Source: CAYLLN01 sp033762315 (lineage in GTDB: Bacteria; Planctomycetota; Planctomycetia; Pirellulales; Pirellulaceae). From it: 64,000 nucleotides of DNA. How positions within the stretch are numbered: the first letter of the stretch is position 1; every line of letters begins with the position of its first letter. The stretch spans positions 21,214-85,213 of the forward strand of contig JANRLS010000226.1 in NCBI GenBank assembly GCA_033762315.1. The letters run 5' to 3'. The notes below the pieces were generated by a model, which worked only from the letters and a program-made list of their open reading frames with translations, had not been told where the DNA came from and searched no databases. The position numbers and the translations under genes are program-made. Below, in pieces: positions 24,338 to 31,639 of this stretch.

Positions 24338-26139
24338 AGGTCAGCGATTACATAGCTCAGACACTTGCCGCCCACGGCATTCGTCACGTGTTTCTGGTGA
24401 CGGGGGGCGGAGCGATGCACCTGAACGACGCCTTTGGCCGGTGCGCGGGGCTTAACTATCTGCCGATGCACCACGAGCAGTCCTGCGCGATGGCGGCGGA
24501 TAGCTACTTTCGCCTGACGGGGCGGCTTGCCGCGGTCAATGTGACGACCGGCCCCGGTGCCACGAATGCCATCACCGGGGTCTATGGAGCGTATGTGGAC
24601 TCGCTGGGCATGGTCGTGGTGTCGGGGCAAGTCAAGCGCGAAACGCTGGCCTGTCTCACCAAGCTGCCGCTGCGGCAACTGGGGGATCAGGAGGTGGACA
24701 TCGTCCCGATGGTTTCGTCGATCTGCAAATACGCTCGGCTCATCACTGACCCCGCGACGATACGCTATCACCTAGAGCGGGCGCTCCACCTGGCCGTGTC
24801 GGGTCGCCCTGGCCCGGTGTGGTTGGATGTCCCGGTGGACGTGCAGGGCGCGCAGATCGAACCGGCGGCGCTGCAGGGATACGATCCCGCCGAGGACCGT
24901 CCGCGCTTTGAGACAACCGACTTGCCGTCCGCCTGCGAGCTCCTCCTGGACCGGCTGCGACGCGCCGAGCGGCCGGCGATCTTGGCGGGAGCGGGCGTCA
25001 GAATCTCCGGCACGCGGTCGCAATTTCTCCGCCTGATCGATGCGCTGGGAATTCCGGTGACGACCGGATGGAACGCGCACGACGTTTTGTGGGACGATCA
25101 TCCCTGTTATGTTGGTCGGCCCAGTTCGCTCGGCGACCGGGCCGGCAACTTCGCCGTGCAAAATGCCGACTTCCTGCTGGTCCTAGGTTCGCGTCTCAAC
25201 GTCCGTCAGGTCAGCTACAACTGGAACTGGTTCGCCCGCGCGGCCTTTCAGGTGCATGTGGACATTGATGCCGCGGAACTTCATAAGCCGACGTTGCGGT
25301 CGGATTTGAAGATTCATGCCGATCTGCGCGACTTTTTCGCCGCTCTTTTCGCGCGCGAGTTGCCCGGGCCGACCCCCGCGCATCGCGACTATCTCGCCTG
25401 GTGCCGCGAACGTCAACGAAAATATCCGGTCGTTCTGCCCACCTATCGTCTAGCACGGGGCTGCGTCAATCCCTATCACTTCATGGAGGCGCTATTCGAT
25501 GAGGCTGCCGCGGACGAGCTCGTGGTCACGGGAGACGGCACGGCCTGCGTCACCGCCTTTCAAGCGGCTCGCTTGCAACCCGACCAGCGGCTCTACACCA
25601 ATTCCGGATCGGCGCCGATGGGCTATGACTTGCCGGGCGCGATCGGAGCGGCGGTGGGAATGGGGCGGCGGGTCGTCTGTCTGGCGGGGGACGGCAGTGT
25701 GATGATGAACCTGCAAGAATTGCAAACCATCGCGACGCGCCGCCTCCCCATCAAGCTCTTCGTGCTCAATAACGAAGGCTATCACTCCATCCGCCAGACG
25801 CAGCAGAATTTCTTTCCCGACAACATCGTCGGCTGCGGTCGCGAGAGCGGCCTCGGGTTTCCCGACTTCGCGAAGTTGGCGGCGGCTTTTGATTTTCCCT
25901 ATTCGAGGATCTCGGAGCCAGTCGATCTGCAAACGACTATCCGGGCCGTGCTTGATTCGCCAACGATGCATTTGTGCGAGGTGCGTCTGGACCTTGCGCA
26001 GCCCTTTGCTCCCAAGGTCGCTTCGCGGCGACTGCCGGATGGACGAATCGTCTCCAGCCCACTGGAGGACATGTCTCCCTTCCTGTCACGGGAAGAATTG
26101 GCTGAAAACCTGCTCGTCCCCCCGGTCGGAGGTTCCTGA
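24334..26139 (+). CDS. Thiamine diphosphate-dependent acetolactate synthase-like enzyme
   Basis: 601 residues from the ATG at 24334 (ATGA overlap with the preceding SDR). The N-terminal PYR domain has the catalytic glutamate in MHHEQSCAMAA (Glu48), the middle domain contains GAGVRISG, and the PP domain has the Mg-TPP motif GDGSVMMNLQELQTIATRRLPIKLFVLNNEGY. Enzymes of this group condense or decarboxylate 2-keto acids. In yersiniose biosynthesis an ALS-like flavoenzyme (YerE) adds a two-carbon branch to a CDP-dideoxy-ketosugar made by the same rfbFGH steps, so an analogous role here is attractive but unproven. FAD binding is not evident to me. Confidence 0.85.
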   Translation: MKVSDYIAQTLAAHGIRHVFLVTGGGAMHLNDAFGRCAGLNYLPMHHEQSCAMAADSYFRLTGRLAAVNVTTGPGATNAITGVYGAYVDSLGMVVVSGQVKRETLACLTKLPLRQLGDQEVDIVPMVSSICKYARLITDPATIRYHLERALHLAVSGRPGPVWLDVPVDVQGAQIEPAALQGYDPAEDRPRFETTDLPSACELLLDRLRRAERPAILAGAGVRISGTRSQFLRLIDALGIPVTTGWNAHDVLWDDHPCYVGRPSSLGDRAGNFAVQNADFLLVLGSRLNVRQVSYNWNWFARAAFQVHVDIDAAELHKPTLRSDLKIHADLRDFFAALFARELPGPTPAHRDYLAWCRERQRKYPVVLPTYRLARGCVNPYHFMEALFDEAAADELVVTGDGTACVTAFQAARLQPDQRLYTNSGSAPMGYDLPGAIGAAVGMGRRVVCLAGDGSVMMNLQELQTIATRRLPIKLFVLNNEGYHSIRQTQQNFFPDNIVGCGRESGLGFPDFAKLAAAFDFPYSRISEPVDLQTTIRAVLDSPTMHLCEVRLDLAQPFAPKVASRRLPDGRIVSSPLEDMSPFLSREELAENLLVPPVGGS

Positions 26140-26140
26140 C

Positions 26141-26812
26141 ATGCAGCCACGAACCATCTTCATCACCGGGGCGGCCCGCGGAATCGGCAGCGCGATTGCC
26201 GCCCGATATCAATCCCTGGGGCATCAGGTGGTGGCTCCCTCCCGCGGCGAATTGGACCTCGGTTCCGTTGACAGCATTCGTAGATACCTGGCCGACCATG
26301 CCGACCTGGAGGTCGAGGTATTGATCAACAATGCGGGCGAGAACCGACCGGAATTGATTGACGGCATGCCGTGGGAGGAGTGGCAACGCATTCTGACCGT
26401 GAACTTGTCATCGATTCTCCTGCTGATGCAGGGTTTCAGTCCCGGCATGCGCCGCCGCAAATGGGGCAGGATCGTCAGCATCAGCTCCATTTACAGCGTC
26501 GTCAGCCGGGAAGGGCGATCCGCCTACAGCGCATCGAAAGCGGGTCTGAACGCACTCACGCGGACGGCCGCCTTGGAATGGGGCGCGGATGGAGTGCTTG
26601 TCAACTGCGTCCTCCCCGGTTTCGTGGCAACCGAGTTAACCCGGCAAAACAACAGCCCAGAGCAGATCGCGACGTTGGCTTCGCTTACGGCCCTCAAACG
26701 ACTGGCCCAACCGGAGGAGATCGCCGAACTGGTGTTGTTCCTCGGCTCGGAAACAAACACTTACATTACCGGCCAAGCCTTGCCGATCGATGGAGGATTT
26801 CTGTGTACGTAG
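26141..26812 (+). CDS. Short-chain dehydrogenase/reductase (SDR)
   Basis: 223 residues from the ATG at 26141, one base after the TPP gene's stop codon. Classical SDR: cofactor loop ITGAARGIGSAIA, NNAGE, catalytic Ser in SISSIYS, Tyr-Lys in YSASKAGLN, and IDGGFLCT at the end. Resembles 3-oxoacyl-ACP reductase type enzymes; in this setting it probably reduces a keto-sugar or keto-cyclitol intermediate. The next gene starts 70 bp later. Confidence 0.85.
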   Translation: MQPRTIFITGAARGIGSAIAARYQSLGHQVVAPSRGELDLGSVDSIRRYLADHADLEVEVLINNAGENRPELIDGMPWEEWQRILTVNLSSILLLMQGFSPGMRRRKWGRIVSISSIYSVVSREGRSAYSASKAGLNALTRTAALEWGADGVLVNCVLPGFVATELTRQNNSPEQIATLASLTALKRLAQPEEIAELVLFLGSETNTYITGQALPIDGGFLCT

Positions 26813-26882
26813 TTCGCGACCTGGCGCGGGCTATCGCGCAAGCATAGCCGAACCGTGCTCCCCTTTTTCGCGGTCAAACAAG

Positions 26883-27974
26883 ATGGCTGAATTATTGGAA
26901 GCCCTGCCGATTCGTTCCGGACAAGGGGACTATGTCGTGGAGTTCGCCGACGGCATTGAGTCGGCGCTCGCGGCGGCGAAGTTCGGCAACGACAGTCTGA
27001 TTTGCGTCGATGCCACCGTGTTGGAGCTCTACGGCTCACGGCTGCGCGAGTCATTGGGCGGACGGCCAGTATTCTCCATGACCCCCACCGAAGCCTTCAA
27101 ATCCCTGGACGGCGTCGGTCAATTGGCTGGTTGGTTGGTACAACAGCAGGCGAGCAAGACGACCAGCCTGGTCGCCATCGGCGGCGGCATTACCCAAGAC
27201 GTGGCCGCCTTTGTCAGTCATGTCTATCACCGCGGCATCCGCTGGTCGTTTGTCCCCACGACCTTGCTCGCGATGTGCGACAGTTGCATCGGTGCCAAGT
27301 CGGGCGTGAATCTCAATGGGTTCAAGAATCAACTGGGAATGTTTCACGCACCCCAGCGCGTGGTGATTGCCACGGAGTTTACGAAGACCCTGAGCGACGA
27401 TCATATCAAGTCCGGATATGGCGAGATTCTCAAGTTGATGCTGACTGGTTCGCGCGAGCACTTTGCGCGGCTGGCGCGCGATGTTGAAGCGGGGGGGCTG
27501 CGGAACCCCGAATTGGGACGGCTGATCCGCGACAGTCTGCTGGTCAAGCGAGGCGTAATCGAAATCGACGAATACGAAACGGACCTGCGTCGCATTCTCA
27601 ACTATGGTCATACTTTTGGCCACGCCCTCGAGGCGGTCACCGAGCATCAAGTGCCGCACGGCATCGCCGTCGCGTGGGGTTTGGACCTGATTAACTACCT
27701 GTCCTTGCGGATGGGGCTGCTGACCGAGTCCGATTTTCGCGTGGTGCATGATTTCGTGATCCGTCACTTGACCACCACGATTCGCTGTCGCGTGAGTGCG
27801 GCGGAACTGGTTGCAGCCGCCCGCCGCGACAAAAAAGCGACGGGCGACGCCGTTAATCTCGTGCTGTTCGGTGGCCCCGGCGACTTGCGAATCGTCAAAA
27901 CGCGGCTCGACCAGCAGCTTACCGACCAGATCGCTCGATACCTGGATGAGTTCGATGTTCTACGCGGGACTTGA
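26883..27974 (+). CDS. 3-dehydroquinate synthase-like sugar-phosphate cyclase
   Basis: 363 residues, ATG at 26883. The family fold is shown by the NAD-site GGGITQDVAAFVSHVYHRGI, the PTTLLAMCDSCIGAKSGVN segment, KNQLGMFHAP, the metal-site glutamate region SGYGEILKLML, and the two metal histidines in NYGHTFGHALE with a later H in VPHGIAVAWG. Dehydroquinate synthase normally reads DSSVGGKTGVN, so CDSCIGAKSGVN is atypical and suggests a specialised sugar-phosphate cyclase rather than the shikimate enzyme. Being inside a surface-sugar cluster, next to an FGGY kinase, supports a specialised ketose-phosphate substrate. The exact product is unknown. Confidence 0.82.
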   Translation: MAELLEALPIRSGQGDYVVEFADGIESALAAAKFGNDSLICVDATVLELYGSRLRESLGGRPVFSMTPTEAFKSLDGVGQLAGWLVQQQASKTTSLVAIGGGITQDVAAFVSHVYHRGIRWSFVPTTLLAMCDSCIGAKSGVNLNGFKNQLGMFHAPQRVVIATEFTKTLSDDHIKSGYGEILKLMLTGSREHFARLARDVEAGGLRNPELGRLIRDSLLVKRGVIEIDEYETDLRRILNYGHTFGHALEAVTEHQVPHGIAVAWGLDLINYLSLRMGLLTESDFRVVHDFVIRHLTTTIRCRVSAAELVAAARRDKKATGDAVNLVLFGGPGDLRIVKTRLDQQLTDQIARYLDEFDVLRGT

Positions 27975-29322
27975 TGTCGGCTCGACGTTCTTGAAGGGGG
28001 GAGTTCTCGACCTCGCGGGGCGGTGCGTTCGCCAGACGGTTCGCCGAGCATCTCCCAACTTTCTGTCCGCTGCCTGTCCCGGCGCGCGGGAGGTTGATCC
28101 CGAGCGAATGGCAACGCTCGCCAGCGAGTTATTGGGCGACCTCCTTGCGGTGGAGCCCCGCATCGAGGGCGTTCTTCTCAGCGGACAAATGCATGGATTG
28201 GTGCTCGTCTCCCCCTCGGGCTCGGCCCTGCGTCCCGCGATCACCTGGCAAGACACTCGCACGCTCCAGTCGGGGGCGGGCAAGTCGGCCTACGAACTAC
28301 TGCAGGAGCGATTGGACCCGGTGGTGAGCGAAGAAATTGGCCGCGAAATCGGACCTGGTCATCCGGCCACGCAACTCTGGCAATTCGGACTTCGAGGGGA
28401 GTTGCCGTGCGGGGCCGCGCCCTTGTCGATCGGCGACTTTATCGCGGTCCGACTGACCGGCGCGGCTCCCGTGACTCATCCCACCAACGCCAGCGCCCAC
28501 GGACTTTATTCCCTTCCGGCAGGCGACTGGCACCACGAACTGATCGCGAACCTGGGATTGCAGACCCTTTCGTGGCCCGCGATCGTGCCCGAGGGAACGA
28601 TCGTTGGCCATTGGCGCGGCCAGGGTCGCTCGCTGCCGGTATTCGTTCCTCTGGGGGACCAGCAAGCCGCGCTGCTTGGCGTTGACCTGCGGGACGACGA
28701 ATTGTCGCTGAATATCGCCACCGGATCACAAATCAGTTGTCGCTCGAACAGCTGGCGTTCCACGGGATCTCAGGTTCGCCCGTTGTTGGCAGGAACTTAC
28801 CTCCACACGCTGACTCATCTTCCAGCCGGACGCGCCTTGGCCCGGCTACTGGGATTGTTCGTCGAACCGCTGGTGCGGCTGGGACAAGTTCCGCCGGAGG
28901 CGGAAATATGGTCGCTACTGGATTCTCTCGCGCGGAACGCAGCGCCCGACAACCTGCTTGTCGATCTGTCCTTCTTTCCCTGTCGCACGGGGCAAATGGG
29001 CAGCTTCACCCACATTCAGGAGAGTAGCCTGAACTGGGGCTGCATCTTTTCCGCTGCGCTCAAGGCCATGGCGGAAAATTATTGGACTTTCGCCGCCCGC
29101 CTGGACCCGGCGCGACCCTGGAAGGAAGTGGCGTACTCGGGTGGCCTGGTCCAAAAGTTGCCGCTGCTCCGCGAGCGGATCACCGCTCGCTTCCGTTGCC
29201 GAGATCGAGTCGCCGAAAATTCGGAGGATGCCCTGAGCGGGCTCCTGGTCTATGCCCTACACCATGCAGGATTGAATCCCGGTAGTGCGTGGAATAAACA
29301 TCCCCAAAGGAATGGCACCTGA
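27955..29322 (+). CDS. FGGY-family carbohydrate kinase
   Basis: 455 residues from the ATG at 27955, overlapping the cyclase gene by 20 bp; an ATG at 27946 would add three residues. N-terminal ATP-grasp of the actin fold: YAGLDVGSTFLKGGVLD; then LLSGQMHGLVLV and the WQDTRT segment typical of xylulokinase and sedoheptulokinase-like members; SIGDFIAVRLTG; a later Gly-rich NIATGSQISC and a C-terminal YSGGLVQKLPLLRE adenosine site. It phosphorylates a sugar; given the cyclase next to it, a ketose such as sedoheptulose would make sense (inference). A strong terminator follows at 29381, closing the first part of the cluster. Confidence 0.85.
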   Translation: MFYAGLDVGSTFLKGGVLDLAGRCVRQTVRRASPNFLSAACPGAREVDPERMATLASELLGDLLAVEPRIEGVLLSGQMHGLVLVSPSGSALRPAITWQDTRTLQSGAGKSAYELLQERLDPVVSEEIGREIGPGHPATQLWQFGLRGELPCGAAPLSIGDFIAVRLTGAAPVTHPTNASAHGLYSLPAGDWHHELIANLGLQTLSWPAIVPEGTIVGHWRGQGRSLPVFVPLGDQQAALLGVDLRDDELSLNIATGSQISCRSNSWRSTGSQVRPLLAGTYLHTLTHLPAGRALARLLGLFVEPLVRLGQVPPEAEIWSLLDSLARNAAPDNLLVDLSFFPCRTGQMGSFTHIQESSLNWGCIFSAALKAMAENYWTFAARLDPARPWKEVAYSGGLVQKLPLLRERITARFRCRDRVAENSEDALSGLLVYALHHAGLNPGSAWNKHPQRNGT

Positions 29323-29380
29323 CCGCCGCAGTATCGAGGACGCGAGCCGTCTCCAGCCGCCAAGTGGGATTCCTGTCTAG

Positions 29381-29426
29381 CGTGAAGCAGAACCACCCTT
29401 TTGGGTGGATCTGCTTCACGGTTTCT
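29381..29426 (+). terminator. Strong intrinsic terminator inside the sugar cluster
   Basis: CGTGAAGCAGA (29381-29391) pairs with TCTGCTTCACG (29410-29420), an A-A mismatch follows, then CCACCC pairs with GGGTGG around a TTTT loop: 17 pairs in all. GTTTCTT follows. It separates the kinase gene from the aldolase gene, so 29593-33792 is probably a second transcription unit with a promoter in 29427-29592, where none is obvious. Confidence 0.85.
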
Positions 29427-29592
29427 TAATCTCTTCTTCGCATGATGGTCGGACCAGTGGCCTACCATCAGCTTTTTCCCTGAGTGCGACCGGTTCCACC
29501 AAGCGCGGACCGATGCTCGTGCTTGCACGGTGGCGAAGACTCCCCCCGTCGTATTGGGTGGCGACAATTGTGTCCTCTTTCGGTAGTTAGCC

Positions 29593-30405
29593 ATGAATAC
29601 TCTTGAGCGGCGCATGGTGGATGCCCTGCGCAATCTGAAAGAACATCACGCCGTCGTGGGCGTGAAGGCCGAGTTCGAGGCGGAAGGAACTCGCATGGAC
29701 GAGATGCTTCGCCTGAAGGAAGTCTGCATGCGGGCGAATCTGGATCTAACGATCAAGATCGGCGGATGCGAGGCCCTGCGTGATATGTACGAGTGCAAGA
29801 CGATCGGCGTTTGCCGCGTCGTGGCTCCGATGGTGGAAAGCCCCTTCGCGCTGACGAAGTTTGTCGCGGCGGCGAAGCTGGCCTTTCCCGGCGACGAACA
29901 GGACGAAGTCACTTTGGGAGTCAACATCGAAACCATTTCCGCCTGCCACGCGTTCGATAAGATGATCGAGTTGCCGCAGATCAACCAGATCGGTGACGTG
30001 GTTTTTGGACGAGTCGATATGTGTGGTTCGCTGGGGTTGTCACGCGACAGCATCAACTCCGACGTGATTTTGAAGCACGCCAGCGAATTGTTCGAGAAGG
30101 CCAAACGGAGCGGACTGACTTGCTGCGTCGGAGGGGGCGTATCCGCCGACTCCCTGCCGTTCTTTCGCGACTTGCCAGGACTCGTTGACCGCTATGAAAC
30201 CAGGAAGGTGATATTTGCCTGTCCGGCCGCCCTCAAATCCGAACCGGAGCAAGCGCTCCTCAAGGCGGTCGGCTTTGAGCTGTTGTGGCTGCGGAATAAG
30301 CGCGATTACTACGCCGCGATCGCCAACGAAGACAAGCAGCGACTGGAGCTTCTGGAGTCCCGCTATCGCCGCCAGATCGAAGCGGTGGGTGGCACCTACT
30401 CCTGA
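29593..30405 (+). CDS. HpcH/HpaI-type aldolase / citrate-lyase-like protein
   Basis: 270 residues, ATG at 29593. A TIM-barrel aldolase of the pyruvate/PEP-handling superfamily is suggested by KIGGCEALRDMYECK, the APMVES strand with a conserved Glu nearby, GVNIET with its metal-ligand glutamate, and GRVDMCGSLGLSRDS with a metal-ligand aspartate. Members cleave or condense 2-keto-3-deoxy sugars with pyruvate. Variants occur in O-antigen loci, but the substrate cannot be read here. It starts the second transcription unit of the cluster and is followed by the glycosyltransferase gene after a 77-bp gap. Confidence 0.75.
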   Translation: MNTLERRMVDALRNLKEHHAVVGVKAEFEAEGTRMDEMLRLKEVCMRANLDLTIKIGGCEALRDMYECKTIGVCRVVAPMVESPFALTKFVAAAKLAFPGDEQDEVTLGVNIETISACHAFDKMIELPQINQIGDVVFGRVDMCGSLGLSRDSINSDVILKHASELFEKAKRSGLTCCVGGGVSADSLPFFRDLPGLVDRYETRKVIFACPAALKSEPEQALLKAVGFELLWLRNKRDYYAAIANEDKQRLELLESRYRRQIEAVGGTYS

Positions 30406-30482
30406 ACTTGATCGTGCCGGTCCGTCAGTTTCCCCCTGCCCACGCACACTCCGGCGACGAAAGTCGAAACAGCGGTGGAGCC

Positions 30483-31526
30483 ATGAACCGAATCAGCGTT
30501 GTCACCCCCTGCTTCAACGAGGAGGAAAACGTTGAGGAGTTACATCGCCGAGTTCGCGAGGCGATGGATCTGGTCGAGGATTGCGATTACGAGCACATCT
30601 TCATCGACAATGCCTCGACGGATCGGACCGCCGCGGTGTTGCGAGAACTGGCGGCTCGCGATCAACGCGTGAAAGTGATCTTGAACGCGCGCAACTTCGG
30701 ACACATCCGCTCCCCCCATCATGCCATCTGCCTGGCCCAGGGGGACGCCGTCATTCCCATCGTTGCCGATTTGCAAGACCCACCAGATCTCATTCCCACC
30801 TTTATCGAGAAATGGCGCGAGGGCTACAAGTTGGTACTGGGCGTCAAAGCCAACAGCGATGAAACGCCACTTTTCTTTTTGTTGCGGCGGATCTACTACC
30901 GGGTAGTCAACCGATTGTCCGACACTCCTTTAGTCGAGGGTTTTCACGGATTTGGAATCTACGATCGACAGGTGATCGACCTGTTTCGACAGGTGAACGA
31001 CCCCTATCCCTACGCGCGCGGCCTGATCTCCGAATTTGGTTTCGAGCCGTTTCGCGTCACCTATCATCAGAAGGCTCGCAGGCGAGGCATCACCAAGAAT
31101 AATTTCTACACGCTTTATGACATGGCCATGCTCGGCCTGACTAGCCACAGCAAGGTTCCATTGCGGTTGGCGACGATTTTCGGCTTCTCCATGTCGCTGT
31201 TCTTTCTGCTGGTTGGTTTCGGGTACTTCGTTGCCAAGCTCGTGTTTTGGCAGCAGTTTTCGCTGGGAATCGCGCCACTGGTGGTGGGGATGTTCTTGTT
31301 CGCCTCGGTGCAGTTGTTTTTCATCGGCATTCTCGGCGAGTACATCGGCGCGATCCATACGCAAGTGCTGCGCAGGCCGTTGGTGGTGGAAAAGGAACGC
31401 ATCAATTTCGACGCGATTCCCTCGCCGCGAGCGAGAGATCGCCAGGTCGATTTGGAATTGCCGGCGAACGACCCGCTCAAACCCGAGTCCATGCTATTGA
31501 ATGCGGTTGCCGAGGGCGTGAGATGA
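30483..31526 (+). CDS. Membrane-anchored family-2 glycosyltransferase (DPM1/GtrB-like)
   Basis: 347 residues from the ATG at 30483 (MNRISVVTPCFNEEENVEEL). GT-A fold with FIDNASTDRT, the DXD-like VADLQDPP, and the FHGFGIYDRQV acceptor region. Two TM segments lie in the last third (LATIFGFSMSLFFLLVGFGYF and LVVGMFLFASVQLFFIGILGEYIG), as in polyisoprenyl-phosphate glycosyltransferases. It should load a sugar onto undecaprenyl phosphate for later transfer by membrane GT-C type proteins such as the downstream one. It ends in an ATGA overlap with a 38-codon ORF. Confidence 0.88.
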   Translation: MNRISVVTPCFNEEENVEELHRRVREAMDLVEDCDYEHIFIDNASTDRTAAVLRELAARDQRVKVILNARNFGHIRSPHHAICLAQGDAVIPIVADLQDPPDLIPTFIEKWREGYKLVLGVKANSDETPLFFLLRRIYYRVVNRLSDTPLVEGFHGFGIYDRQVIDLFRQVNDPYPYARGLISEFGFEPFRVTYHQKARRRGITKNNFYTLYDMAMLGLTSHSKVPLRLATIFGFSMSLFFLLVGFGYFVAKLVFWQQFSLGIAPLVVGMFLFASVQLFFIGILGEYIGAIHTQVLRRPLVVEKERINFDAIPSPRARDRQVDLELPANDPLKPESMLLNAVAEGVR

Positions 31527-31639
31527 TCGTTTTCCGAGCCGAGGATGCTCGCCGTGCCGTCCACCTCCGCCGCCATGCCCTCGATATCGTGCTCGCGCCA
31601 ATTTCACTGGGCTTCTGGTCCCTGGAGCGCGCCGCATGA
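31523..31639 (+). CDS. 38-residue ORF coupled on both sides (ATGA overlaps)
   Basis: ATG at 31523 overlaps the glycosyltransferase stop as ATGA, and its own TGA (31637-31639) overlaps the ATG of the next gene (31636) as ATGA. The peptide opens MIVFRAEDARRAVHLRR and ends with a short hydrophobic stretch (ALDIVLAPISLGFW). It may be a real small membrane-associated protein, or a relay ORF that lets ribosomes pass from the glycosyltransferase to the membrane protein gene. No family is recognised. Confidence 0.45.
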   Translation: MIVFRAEDARRAVHLRRHALDIVLAPISLGFWSLERAA

